A stretch of DNA of 64,000 bases. Origin: an uncultured Eubacterium sp. (GTDB taxonomy: Bacteria > Bacillota > Clostridia > Lachnospirales > Lachnospiraceae). Location: positions 33,561 through 97,560 of the forward strand of contig CAJTRZ010000009.1 in NCBI GenBank assembly GCA_910578975.1. Reading direction: 5' to 3'. The notes below the pieces were generated by a model that worked only from the letters and a program-made list of their open reading frames with translations, was not told the origin of the DNA and did no database searches. This document shows positions 9,165-17,920 of this stretch, in pieces (within the stretch, counting starts at the first letter, position 1; every line of letters starts with the position of its first letter). The position numbers and the translations under genes are program-made.

Positions 9165-9195
9165 AACTTTACCTCCGTTTTCTTAATAAGGATTA

Positions 9196-11016
9196 TCATT
9201 CTACTGTAACAGATTTTGCCAGATTTCTTGGTTTATCCACATTTAATCCCTTAAGAACTGTTGTATAATATGCTACTAACTGAAGCGGTACTACTGTTAC
9301 CATTGGCATTAAAATATCTTCCAGTACAGGAACCTCAATGATTTCGTCCATAACGCCCTCATGGAATTCTGTTCCTTCTTTACATACTGTTATAGTAAAT
9401 GCCCCTCTTGATTTTACTTCTTCTATATTACTTACCATCTTCTCTAATAATGCTTCCTGCGTTGCAACACTGATTACTGGCATCTCATCAGTTACAAGAG
9501 AGATTGTTCCATGTTTTAACTCTCCTGCCGCATAACTTTCAGAGTGAATATAAGAAATTTCTTTGAGTTTCAAAGACCCTTCCATACTCAGTGTATAATC
9601 AAGTCCTCGTCCAATATATAACAAACTAGGTGTTGTAATTAATTTGCTGGCAACATACTGGCATCTGTCTGCACATTCCATTGTCTTTTCAATAACTTCC
9701 GGAATATTCTCCAATTCTGCTGTTAGTCTCATACATTCTTCTCTGCTGATGCATCCTTTCGCATATGCCATTTCAAATGCAAATAAGTACATCACTGCCA
9801 TCTGAACAGAAAATGCCTTAGTTGATGCAACAGAAATCTCTGGACCTGCATGCGTATAAATAACCATGTCTGCTTCTCTAGCAATAGAAGAACCCTTTAC
9901 ATTGACAACCGCCAATACTTTTGCACCTTTTTCATGTGCCAAATGCAATGCTGCCTTTGTATCTGCAGTCTCACCAGACTGTGAAATAACAATAACTAAA
10001 TCATCTGGTGTTACAATTGGATCTCTGTATCGGAATTCAGAAGCAATATCTACTGTAACCTCACATCTTGCTAGTTTTTCAATAACATATTTTCCTACCA
10101 TACCTGCATGCATAGCTGTCCCACATGCTACAATAAAAATTTTTCTAACCTTTTTTAAACTTTCTTCTGTAATGCCACATTCTGAAAGATTTGGCATACC
10201 ATCTATAATCCTAGGTGATATTGTTGTTCTGACTGCTGTTGGCTGTTCATGAATTTCTTTTAACATAAAATGCTCATATCCACCTTTTTCAGCAGCATCC
10301 ATATCAAGATCTGAGATTTTTACTTCCTTAATAATTTCTCTTCTATGAATATCGCAAAACTCTACTCTGTCTGCCTTTATTGTAGCGATTTCATTTTCTT
10401 CTAAAAGATAATATTTTCTAGTATACTGTAAAATTGCAGGAACATCAGAGGCAATAAAATTCTCCTCTTCACCTACTCCAATAATTAATGGGCTATCCTT
10501 TCTAACCGCAAATATTTTATTAGGAAATTCTTTAAACATAATTCCAAGGGCATATGCGCCTCTGATATCTTTTAAAGCTTTAACAATAGCATCAATAGGA
10601 TCTCCATCATAATAGAAATCTAATAACTTTGCCACTGTCTCTGTGTCTGTTTCGCTTTCAAAAGAATATCCCTTTCCAATTAAAAACTTCTTGATATCTT
10701 TATAATTTTCTATAATACCATTATGTACTATAGTCACTCTCTTGCTTCCATGAGGATGAGAATTTATATCTGATGGTTCCCCATGAGTTGCCCATCTGGT
10801 ATGTCCAATACCACAATGTCCATCCGGCTTATGATTTTCACTGATTTTGTCTCTCAGATTCTGCAATTCTCCCTTAGATTTTTCAACAGTAATCTGTCCA
10901 TTTTCGAAAACTGCAATTCCTGCTGAATCATATCCTCTATATTCCAATTTTGACAAAGAATTTAAAAGTACATCTGTACAATCTCTTTCTCCTACATATC
11001 CTACAATTCCACACAT
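9196..11016 (-). CDS. glmS: Glutamine--fructose-6-phosphate aminotransferase (isomerizing)
   Basis: Makes glucosamine-6-phosphate from fructose-6-phosphate and glutamine, the first step toward UDP-GlcNAc. At 606 residues it has normal length. The N-terminal nucleophile Cys2 (MCGIVGYVGER) and HTRWATHG define the glutaminase domain. Two SIS domains follow (IFIVACGTAMHAG; LLYIGRGLDYTLSMEG), and the conserved C-terminal tail DKPRNLAKSVTVE is present. The start has TAGGAGG 7-8 bases upstream. No glmS ribozyme core is visible in the 145-bp upstream gap; a hairpin at 11046-11075 is there instead. It leads a two-gene unit with the beta-helix acyltransferase. Confidence 0.97.
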   Translation of the reverse strand: MCGIVGYVGERDCTDVLLNSLSKLEYRGYDSAGIAVFENGQITVEKSKGELQNLRDKISENHKPDGHCGIGHTRWATHGEPSDINSHPHGSKRVTIVHNGIIENYKDIKKFLIGKGYSFESETDTETVAKLLDFYYDGDPIDAIVKALKDIRGAYALGIMFKEFPNKIFAVRKDSPLIIGVGEEENFIASDVPAILQYTRKYYLLEENEIATIKADRVEFCDIHRREIIKEVKISDLDMDAAEKGGYEHFMLKEIHEQPTAVRTTISPRIIDGMPNLSECGITEESLKKVRKIFIVACGTAMHAGMVGKYVIEKLARCEVTVDIASEFRYRDPIVTPDDLVIVISQSGETADTKAALHLAHEKGAKVLAVVNVKGSSIAREADMVIYTHAGPEISVASTKAFSVQMAVMYLFAFEMAYAKGCISREECMRLTAELENIPEVIEKTMECADRCQYVASKLITTPSLLYIGRGLDYTLSMEGSLKLKEISYIHSESYAAGELKHGTISLVTDEMPVISVATQEALLEKMVSNIEEVKSRGAFTITVCKEGTEFHEGVMDEIIEVPVLEDILMPMVTVVPLQLVAYYTTVLKGLNVDKPRNLAKSVTVE

Positions 11017-11045
11017 TATTCTTTCCTCCTATAAATAATAATACA

Positions 11046-11075
11046 AATTGTTTCGCACTTCGTGCTCCCACAATT
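11046..11075 (-). promoter_or_regulatory. hairpin in the glmS leader
   Basis: Nested stem: AATTGT (11046-11051) with ACAATT (11070-11075), and inside it GCAC-TTC-GTGC (11055-11065). It lies 30 bases before the glmS start codon. Its function is unknown; it is not the glmS ribozyme. Confidence 0.4.
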
Positions 11076-11131
11076 CTAACAAATTCGAAATCCACCTTAC
11101 CTGGCTACTTTCTCATTTGTTTAAGGGGCCA

Positions 11132-11170
11132 AAGTCACAAATTTTCATGCATGCATGAAAATTATGACTT
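11132..11170. repeat. long palindrome spanning the topB stop codon
   Basis: AAGTCA (11132-11137) pairs with TGACTT (11165-11170). Between them is a 22-bp perfect palindrome centred on ATGCATGCAT (11141-11162). The topB TAA (11162-11164) lies inside. There is no U-tract on the minus-strand exit, so it is not a normal terminator. Confidence 0.7.
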
Positions 11171-13327
11171 TTTTCCCCTCTTATTATAAAACTGTGCTAC
11201 ATAATTATAGTAGCTGGTCATCTGTCCTGCATTATTTAAATTTATTACATTATTGAATCTGCCTTTAATAAAAGTATTTAACTTCTCCATATACTCATCA
11301 GCTGTTATCTGTCCTTCTGCGACCTGTGTAAGTCCCAACTCCCAACTGGCTGTAAGCTCCGGATTCAATAGTGATTTTATGGAGCCATGCACTACTCCAA
11401 ATATCATCTCACCTAGCTGTGTAGGTGTAATAACCTGTGTCTTTTTATTTAATGCAATATATTTGATATTCGTCAGTTTCTTTATAATTTCAGCTCTTGT
11501 TGCACTGGTTCCAATTCCCGAGCCTTTAATTTGTGCTCTAAGGTCTTCATCTTCTATTAACTGACCTGCATTTTCCATTGCAAGTATTAAAGAACCTGAT
11601 GAATATCTTTTTGGAGGAGTTGTCTCTCCTTCCTTAATATTACATTCTATTATCGGTATTTTATCCCCTTTCTTCATATTATACAACAAATTAAAGAATT
11701 CTTCATCAAGACTTTGTTCCATATTTTCATCATCCTGATTTTGTGTATTTTCAATATCTTTTCCTTTATTATCTTTTGTTTCATTTGTTCTATTATTCTT
11801 TTTCTTTTCTTTTGGTACTCCTGAAATCTCAAAATATCCTTTCTGCACAAGAATTTTAAAATTAGAAGAAAACTGTTCTGTAGTTGTAGTCCCATCTGAA
11901 AAAGTTGCAGGCATAACACCTGTTAAAGTTGCTTTTTTATATATTGCAGGTGGATAAAAGATACTTAAAAAACGACGTACAATGACCATATAAACTTTCT
12001 GATTTATTGGCTTTTGCTTTGCAAGACCTGCCAGTCCCTGACCTGTAGGCACAATCGCATAATGGTCTGTAATTTTTTTATCATCTACATACTTTGTTTT
12101 TTCTAAACCTTTATATAATTGATGCGCCAATATGTTTTTTGCAAAACCTGCACATGGTCCATAGTTTTGCAGACCACCGATATTTTTATGTATTTCTTTA
12201 CAAACAGCCGTGGAAAGAACTCTGGCATCTGTTCTTGGATAAGTACAAAGCTTTGCCTCATATAATTGCTGAACTACATTTAATGTCTCATCCGGACTGA
12301 TTTTAAACATCTTAGAACAGTCATTTTGTAATTCTGCCAGATTATATAATAACGGAGGCTGTTTCTTCTCATCCTTCATAGTAATCGACTTTATTGTCAT
12401 CTCTAACGGATAAGGCTGTTTTGCCTGCACCTCTTTAAATGCATTCATTTCCTGCTGGTTTGTTTCATCAATCAGCACAGGTCCATGTTTTTCTAACGCT
12501 TCGATTAAAGCCTGCGCAGTAGTCTTTTCTTTAAAACCATTTTCTTTATATAATAATGGCGATTCATAAAATTTCGATTCTTTCACCGTTTTCCATTCTG
12601 CATCAATCATACGCCCTGAAATACCAGCCTGTGCTATTACACGATAAAAAGGGGTTTTAACAAAATTTCTGATTTCCCGTTCTCTGGTACAAATCATTCC
12701 AAGAACACAAGTCATAACACGGCCGACATTAATAGATTTCCAACCATCTTTTAAAAAGTTTTGAATAGAATTTCCATATTTCAATGTAAGAAGTCTTGAA
12801 AAATTAATTCCCATCAGATAATCTTCTTTGGCTCTGAGATATGCTGCATCTGACAGGTTATCATATTCTTTTAAGTCTTTTGCTTCCCTGATGCCTCTAA
12901 GAATCTCATCTTCTGTCTGTGAATCTATCCACACACGCTTTTGGGTCTTATTTTTAACCCCTGCTTCCTGCGCAACCAGTCTGTAAATATACTCTCCTTC
13001 ACGTCCTGAGTCAGTACAAACATAAATAGTATCCACATCATCTCGGTTTAAAATGCCCTTAACAATCTGAAACTGTTTTTTTACTCCTGGAATTACCTCA
13101 TATTTCCACTCATTTGGTATAAAAGGTAAATCTCTCAAGTTCCACTTTTTATATCTTTCATCATAAACTTCCGGATAACTCATTGTGACTAAATGACCAA
13201 CACACCATGTGACTATTGCCTTATCACTTTCCATATATCCATCTTTTCTTGTTGTATTCAATTTTAACGCTTTTGCAAACTCTGCGGCAACACTTGGTTT
13301 CTCCGCAATGAATACTGCTTTTCCCAT
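11162..13327 (-). CDS. topB: DNA topoisomerase III (type IA)
   Basis: Cuts and rejoins single DNA strands to decatenate and relax DNA. The Toprim domain begins at once (MGKAVFIAEKPSVAAEFAKA) and contains CTDSGREGEYIYR. The catalytic tyrosine lies in LCTYPRTDARVLS, and the C-terminal core has SGIGTSATRAEII. I take the ATG at 13325-13327, which has GGGAG five bases upstream; an upstream in-frame ATG at 13346-13348 has no ribosome site. That gives 721 residues. A charged, Asn/Lys/Glu-rich insertion of about 45 residues (KKKNNRTNETKDNKGKD...) sits at roughly 505-550. The HD phosphohydrolase gene precedes it by 76 bp, probably as one operon. Confidence 0.93.
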   Translation of the reverse strand: MGKAVFIAEKPSVAAEFAKALKLNTTRKDGYMESDKAIVTWCVGHLVTMSYPEVYDERYKKWNLRDLPFIPNEWKYEVIPGVKKQFQIVKGILNRDDVDTIYVCTDSGREGEYIYRLVAQEAGVKNKTQKRVWIDSQTEDEILRGIREAKDLKEYDNLSDAAYLRAKEDYLMGINFSRLLTLKYGNSIQNFLKDGWKSINVGRVMTCVLGMICTREREIRNFVKTPFYRVIAQAGISGRMIDAEWKTVKESKFYESPLLYKENGFKEKTTAQALIEALEKHGPVLIDETNQQEMNAFKEVQAKQPYPLEMTIKSITMKDEKKQPPLLYNLAELQNDCSKMFKISPDETLNVVQQLYEAKLCTYPRTDARVLSTAVCKEIHKNIGGLQNYGPCAGFAKNILAHQLYKGLEKTKYVDDKKITDHYAIVPTGQGLAGLAKQKPINQKVYMVIVRRFLSIFYPPAIYKKATLTGVMPATFSDGTTTTEQFSSNFKILVQKGYFEISGVPKEKKKNNRTNETKDNKGKDIENTQNQDDENMEQSLDEEFFNLLYNMKKGDKIPIIECNIKEGETTPPKRYSSGSLILAMENAGQLIEDEDLRAQIKGSGIGTSATRAEIIKKLTNIKYIALNKKTQVITPTQLGEMIFGVVHGSIKSLLNPELTASWELGLTQVAEGQITADEYMEKLNTFIKGRFNNVINLNNAGQMTSYYNYVAQFYNKRGKKS

Positions 13328-13403
13328 TTTATCTCCCAGTTGGTTCATTCTAGTATATTCTCAAATAATATTGTTATATTCATCTCTCAATATCAGTCAC
13401 ATT

Positions 13404-13979
13404 TTATTTATTAATATCATCCAATGTCATAGTATAAGACGGAAGAAACTCATCCATAAAAATACGAATCTCATCCATTTTCATATCTTCTAACGCCTGT
13501 TTCGTAGCAAATTCTGCCTTTGCAAAATCTGTATTTCCTGTATTTTTTTCTTCAATACACTTAATATATGCAGAAAGTTTGTCTGCCGCTTTTACATACT
13601 TCCATTCTTCACTCTCATCCTCAATTAAAATAGCCCTGTATGCATCACGCATATCCTCCGGAATCTCCGATAAAAGTTGATTTGCAGCAATATATTCTAC
13701 CTTTTTATAGGCATCTCTTATTTCGGGAGCATAATATTTAATAGGAGTTGGAAGATCTCCTGTAATTATCTCACTGGCATCATGCATAATTCCCATCATT
13801 GCAATATGCTCTGCATTTAAATTTTTATCTAAGCGTGCATTTCCAATCACGGCTAAAGCATGTGCAATCACTGCCACCTGAAGACTATGCTCTGCAATAT
13901 TTTCATTGTTGGCATTGCGCATCAACCCCCAACGGTTTATATATTTCATTCTGGCTAACATACCAAAAAAATTATTCAT
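13404..13979 (-). CDS. YfbR-like HD-domain 5'-nucleotidase
   Basis: 191 residues, cytoplasmic, all-helical HD phosphohydrolase. Metal ligands are visible: H31 in NIAEHSLQ, H66-D67 in GIMHDASE, and a later Asp in KAADKLSAY. E. coli YfbR dephosphorylates deoxyribonucleoside 5'-monophosphates, and this protein shares its length and motif order. AAGGAG precedes the ATG. An extended -10 promoter lies about 45 bp upstream, and topB follows in the same direction, so a two-gene operon is likely. Substrate choice is inferred from family only. Confidence 0.83.
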   Translation of the reverse strand: MNNFFGMLARMKYINRWGLMRNANNENIAEHSLQVAVIAHALAVIGNARLDKNLNAEHIAMMGIMHDASEIITGDLPTPIKYYAPEIRDAYKKVEYIAANQLLSEIPEDMRDAYRAILIEDESEEWKYVKAADKLSAYIKCIEEKNTGNTDFAKAEFATKQALEDMKMDEIRIFMDEFLPSYTMTLDDINK

Positions 13980-14017
13980 TATATTTCTCCTTTGTTACAA
14001 AAGATAACAATTTATAT

Positions 14018-14026
14018 ATTATACCA
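14018..14026 (-). promoter_or_regulatory. extended -10 promoter of the HD phosphohydrolase gene
   Basis: Minus strand TGGTATAAT (TATAAT at 14018-14023) with no clear -35. It lies about 40 bp upstream of the start codon. Confidence 0.55.
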
Positions 14027-14104
14027 AATTTTACGAAAATAAGCCATACGAAAACTTATCATCTGCTTTGTACAAGCACATTATTGCTTGCCAAGCTTGT
14101 GCTA

Positions 14105-14146
14105 CAAAAAAGGTGTCCCTCAAAAGTCGCTAAACTTTTGGGACAC
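14105..14146 (-). terminator. thrC terminator
   Basis: Stem GTGTCC/GGACAC extended by CAAAAGT/AACTTTTG (14113-14146). On the minus strand it is followed by a TTTTTTG run. It lies about 60 bases after the thrC stop. Confidence 0.85.
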
Positions 14147-14208
14147 TCTCTTTACTTATGACAAAAGTCCAAGCCAATGCCTGTTTTTCTATTTATTTTA
14201 TATCTTAT

Positions 14209-15699
14209 TTACATAGATAAAAATTTCTTTACTATATCTTCCATTCCATCTACTTCTACCAGGTTGTTATGACGAACTTCTGCATTTCGAATTTCTTCAA
14301 TGGCATTTGGAACTTTTACATTGCCAATCTTTGACAATTCATCTACCAACTCAAAGTCTCCAAGTTCATCATACTTTGGATCAATCGCATTCATCACACT
14401 TCTTGTAAACTTAAACGGACTGGCTGTTGAAGCGATGACAGTTACTTCATCATCTCCTGTTTCAGCCACATATTTCTTATATGTGCTGGCAGCTACTGCT
14501 GTATGTGTGTCCATTACATATCCGGTCTTTTCATATGTTTCCCTGATTACCTCAGCTGTCTCTGCTTCTGTAGCATAATTTCCATAGAAATCTGCTAATT
14601 CTGCTTTCATTTCATCAGTAATCACATACTTGCCATCTGTTGTCAGACTTGTCATTAACTCTTTATTTTTCACTGCATCATTTCCAGCAATCTTATAAAT
14701 CAATCTTTCGAGATTGCTTGAAATTAATATATCCATAGATGGTGATGTTGTAAGGATAAAATCTCTGTTCTTATCATATTCACCTGTCTTAAAGAAATCG
14801 AATAATACTTTATTTTCATTAGAAGCACAAACTAATTTTCCAATTGGAAGTCCCATATTCTTTGCATAATATGCAGCCAAAATATTTCCAAAATTACCTG
14901 TTGGTACAACTACATTCATCTTCTGATCTTTTGCAAGTTTTCCTTCTGCATATAATTTTGCATAAGCATATACATAATAAGCAACCTGTGGTACCAAACG
15001 GCCAATATTAATAGAGTTAGCCGATGAGAACTGGAATCCTTTTTCATCCATTTCTTTTGCAAGTTCTTTATTTCCAAAGATTGCCTTAACACCACTCTGT
15101 GCCTGGTCAAAATTTCCTTCGATTGCTACAACATATGTGTTATCACCCTTTTGAGTAACCATCTGTTTTTCCTGAATCGGACTAACACCACCGTTTGGAT
15201 AAAATACAATGATTCTTGTACCTTCTACATCTGCAAATCCTGCCATAGCAGCTTTTCCTGTGTCGCCGGATGTTGCAGTTAAAATAACGATTTCATTCTT
15301 TACATCATTTTTCTTTGCTGATGTTGTAAGAAGATGTGGCAAAATAGATAACGCCATATCCTTAAATGCAATTGTCTTTCCATGGAATAATTCCAAATAA
15401 TATGCGCCATCTACTTCTGCAAGTGGAGCAATCTCCTCTGTATCAAACTTCGCATCATATGCCTTATTAATACAGTTCTTTAACTCTTCTTCTGTGAAGT
15501 CTGTAAAATATAACTTCATTACTTCATATGCTACCTGCTGATATGTCATTTTTGATAATTCATCAACTGTAACATCAAGTTTTGGAATTTCTGTTGGAAC
15601 AAATAAACCTCCATCATCTGCTAATCCTTTTAAAATAGCCTCTGATGCTTTTAAATCTCCTTCTCCACCTCTTGTGCTCTTGTAAAGTATTTCTTTCAT
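14209..15699 (-). CDS. thrC: Threonine synthase
   Basis: PLP enzyme that converts O-phosphohomoserine to threonine. The N-terminal MKEILYKSTRGG is typical. The PLP lysine is in HGKTIAFKDMAL, followed by TATSGDTGKAA and the phosphate-binding NSINIGRL region. I use the ATG at 15697-15699, which has AAGGAG at 6-7 bases; the longer frame starts at a GTG that contains this ribosome site. This gives 496 residues, as expected for the long (type 2) family. It follows leuC-leuD in the same direction, separated by 135 bp of hairpin-rich DNA, and ends with a clear terminator. Confidence 0.96.
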   Translation of the reverse strand: MKEILYKSTRGGEGDLKASEAILKGLADDGGLFVPTEIPKLDVTVDELSKMTYQQVAYEVMKLYFTDFTEEELKNCINKAYDAKFDTEEIAPLAEVDGAYYLELFHGKTIAFKDMALSILPHLLTTSAKKNDVKNEIVILTATSGDTGKAAMAGFADVEGTRIIVFYPNGGVSPIQEKQMVTQKGDNTYVVAIEGNFDQAQSGVKAIFGNKELAKEMDEKGFQFSSANSINIGRLVPQVAYYVYAYAKLYAEGKLAKDQKMNVVVPTGNFGNILAAYYAKNMGLPIGKLVCASNENKVLFDFFKTGEYDKNRDFILTTSPSMDILISSNLERLIYKIAGNDAVKNKELMTSLTTDGKYVITDEMKAELADFYGNYATEAETAEVIRETYEKTGYVMDTHTAVAASTYKKYVAETGDDEVTVIASTASPFKFTRSVMNAIDPKYDELGDFELVDELSKIGNVKVPNAIEEIRNAEVRHNNLVEVDGMEDIVKKFLSM

Positions 15700-15734
15700 A
15701 ATTTTCTCCTTATACACTTCTTTATGTTAAGCTC

Positions 15735-15786
15735 GAAAACCTTTCTGCATAGCAGAAAGCACATGCTTCGCTTGTGACTCGTTTTC
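15735..15786. other. small three-way-junction structure upstream of thrC
   Basis: Outer stem GAAAAC (15735-15740) with GTTTTC (15781-15786). It encloses two hairpins: CTTTCTGC/GCAGAAAG (15741-15759) and CACATGC-TTC-GCTTGTG (15760-15776). It lies between leuD and thrC. Function is unknown. Confidence 0.5.
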
Positions 15787-15799
15787 TTACTAAACAACC

Positions 15800-15839
15800 A
15801 GTAAAAATAAAAGCTCACTTCGTTCACGCTTATTTTACT
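15800..15839 (-). terminator. hairpin over the leuD stop codon, possible weak terminator
   Basis: AGTAAA-ATAA-GC (from 15800) pairs with GC-TTAT-TTTACT (to 15839) with small bulges. It overlaps the leuD TAA at 15835-15837. Only a short T-rich exit is present, so it may reduce rather than stop transcription into thrC. Confidence 0.4.
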
Positions 15840-16323
15840 TTGAATTGTTTATATAGTTAATCAGTCCACCATTACTGATAATATTCTGCATAAATTCAGG
15901 GAATGCCTGCCCCTGAAATTCTGTTCCTTTTGTTCTATTATAAATTTTTCCACTATCAAAATCTACCTCGACCTGGTCACCATCCTCGATTCCTTTTGCT
16001 GCCTCTGGACACTCTATAATAGGAAGTCCGATATTAATTGCATTACGATAAAAAATTCTTGCGAACGTCTCAGCGATAACACAGCTAACACCTGCCGCCT
16101 TAATTGCAATTGGCGCATGCTCTCTGGAAGAACCACAACCAAAATTCTTATCAGCTACAATAATGTCACCATCAGTAACCTTATTAACAAACTCTTTATC
16201 AATATCTTCCATACAGTGTTTTGCAAGCTCTGCCGCATCTGGAACATTCAGATATCTGGCTGGGATAATAACGTCTGTATCTACATTACTTCCATATTTA
16301 AATACTCTTCCTTCTGCCTTCAT
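15835..16323 (-). CDS. leuD: 3-isopropylmalate dehydratase small subunit
   Basis: Swivelling subunit of isopropylmalate isomerase in leucine synthesis. At 162 residues it belongs to the short archaeal/clostridial class (type 2), not the roughly 200-residue enterobacterial form. The motif FGCGSSREHAP is intact, and GSNVDTDVIIPARYL is the conserved N-terminal segment. TAGGAGG precedes the ATG, and leuC ends 10 bp upstream, so the two are translated from one message. No leuA or leuB lies in the window. Confidence 0.96.
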   Translation of the reverse strand: MKAEGRVFKYGSNVDTDVIIPARYLNVPDAAELAKHCMEDIDKEFVNKVTDGDIIVADKNFGCGSSREHAPIAIKAAGVSCVIAETFARIFYRNAINIGLPIIECPEAAKGIEDGDQVEVDFDSGKIYNRTKGTEFQGQAFPEFMQNIISNGGLINYINNSK

Positions 16324-16333
16324 ATCTTACCTC

Positions 16334-17599
16334 CTATAATCCTAACTCTTCCGGTCCGGAAATCTTACCTGTGACTGCACTTGCTGCTGCAACTGCCGGA
16401 CTGGCAAGATATACTTCTGATTCAGGGTCACCCATACGACCTACAAAGTTCCTGTTAGTTGTAGCAATAGCCCTCTCGCCTTTTGCAAGGATACCCATAT
16501 GTCCACCAAGACATGGTCCACATGTTGGTGTGCTGAGAGCACAACCTGCCTTAATAAAGATAGAAGCAAGACCTTCCTCGATACATTTGAGATAAATATC
16601 CTGCGTTGCAGGGAAGATAATACATCTTACTCCCTTCTTTACTTCTCTTCCTTCCAGAACCTTTGCTGCGATTCTCATATCTTCAATTCTACCATTTGTA
16701 CAAGAACCAATCACAACCTGGTCAATTTTTACATCACCAACATTATCAATTGTCTTTGTATTTTCCGGAAGATGAGGAAATGCAACTGTTGGCTGTAATT
16801 TGCTTAAGTCAATCGTATATTCCTCATCATATATTGCATCCTCATCTGGTGCATACTCTGCAAACTCTTTTGTAGAATGTTCTTTCATATATTCACGTGT
16901 TAACTCATCAACAACAAAGATACCATTCTTTCCACCTGCTTCAATTGCCATGTTAGTCATAGCAAATCTGTCGTCCATAGAAAGATACTGTACACCATCT
17001 CCCATAAATTCCATAGAACGGTATAATGCACCATCTACTCCAATCATTCCAATAATATGAAGAATAACATCTTTACCACTAACCCATTTTGCAGGCTTTC
17101 CTGTCAAATTAAACTTAATGGCTGATGGTACTTTAAACCAAGCCTTTCCTGTTGCCATCCCGGCAGCCATATCTGTACTGCCTACACCTGTTGAAAAAGC
17201 TCCGAGCGCTCCGTATGTACAAGTATGTGAATCTGCTCCGATTACTACATCACCAGCTACTACTAGTCCTTTTTCCGGAAGCAGTGCATGTTCAATACCA
17301 ACTCTTCCTGTTTCAAAATAATTTGTAATATCATTTTCCTCAGCAAAATCCTTTACACATTTATAAAGTTCTGCTGACTTAATATCTTTATTTGGTGTAA
17401 AGTGATCCGGTACCAATGCAATCTTATCCTTACAGAATACACAGTCCACATCCATTTTTTCCATTTCTTTAATAGCCACTGGAGCAGTCACGTCATTTCC
17501 TAAAACTAAATCTAAATCAGCTTCAATTAATTGTCCTGCCACAACGCTGTCTAATCCGGCATGTTTTGCCAGAATTTTCTGAGTCATAGTCATTCCCAT
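16334..17599 (-). CDS. leuC: 3-isopropylmalate dehydratase large subunit
   Basis: Catalytic aconitase-family subunit holding a 4Fe-4S cluster; isomerises 2- to 3-isopropylmalate. At 421 residues it is of the type 2 class that pairs with short LeuD. Cluster cysteines are visible in IGSCTNGR and TPTCGPCLGGH; GADSHTCTYGALGAF is the conserved substrate region. AAGGAGG lies 8 bases before the ATG. A palindromic repeat (copy B) and a 14-bp palindrome CGTGTATATACACG lie in its upstream region, and I see no T-box or leu attenuator there. Homoaconitase is the alternative in the same family, but adjacency to leuD and gut-Clostridia context favour LeuC. Confidence 0.95.
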   Translation of the reverse strand: MGMTMTQKILAKHAGLDSVVAGQLIEADLDLVLGNDVTAPVAIKEMEKMDVDCVFCKDKIALVPDHFTPNKDIKSAELYKCVKDFAEENDITNYFETGRVGIEHALLPEKGLVVAGDVVIGADSHTCTYGALGAFSTGVGSTDMAAGMATGKAWFKVPSAIKFNLTGKPAKWVSGKDVILHIIGMIGVDGALYRSMEFMGDGVQYLSMDDRFAMTNMAIEAGGKNGIFVVDELTREYMKEHSTKEFAEYAPDEDAIYDEEYTIDLSKLQPTVAFPHLPENTKTIDNVGDVKIDQVVIGSCTNGRIEDMRIAAKVLEGREVKKGVRCIIFPATQDIYLKCIEEGLASIFIKAGCALSTPTCGPCLGGHMGILAKGERAIATTNRNFVGRMGDPESEVYLASPAVAAASAVTGKISGPEELGL

Positions 17600-17663
17600 G
17601 ATGATTTCCTCCTTTATCTATTCATTCGTGTATATACACGTTATAAAGCATAATTACATAATC

Positions 17664-17805
17664 GTAACATTTTAGCCAACAGCTCGAATCCGCTCCGCTA
17701 CTTCTCGCTGTTATGGCTCACCATATGATATAAAATGTATATAGCAAATAGTCTGCAAGCTGCCTTTTGCTATATACATTTTATATCGCATGGCTGAACT
17801 GTTAC
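17664..17805. repeat. palindromic intergenic element, copy B
   Basis: 142 bp. Ends GTAACATTTTAGCC and GGCTGAACTGTTAC are inverted (12 of 14). The side arm is AACAGC/GCTGTT around a pyrimidine-rich loop. The long arm pairs GATATAAAATGTATATAGCA with its complement over about 27 bp and is capped by CTGCAAGC. It lies 65 bp upstream of leuC. Confidence 0.9.
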
Positions 17806-17863
17806 ACATAATCCTTTACATTTTAGACCAAAACACTTTTATAGTCAATGATTATATATAATG

Positions 17864-17897
17864 AAAAAACTCCAGGACTCCTTTCGAAGTCCTGGAG
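17864..17897 (-). terminator. terminator of the GH81 gene
   Basis: Ten-base-pair stem CTCCAGGACT/AGTCCTGGAG (17870-17897), followed on the minus strand by TTTTTTCAT. It lies 24 bases after the stop codon. Confidence 0.92.
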
Positions 17898-17920
17898 AAT
17901 AAATATTAATCACTTAATGA

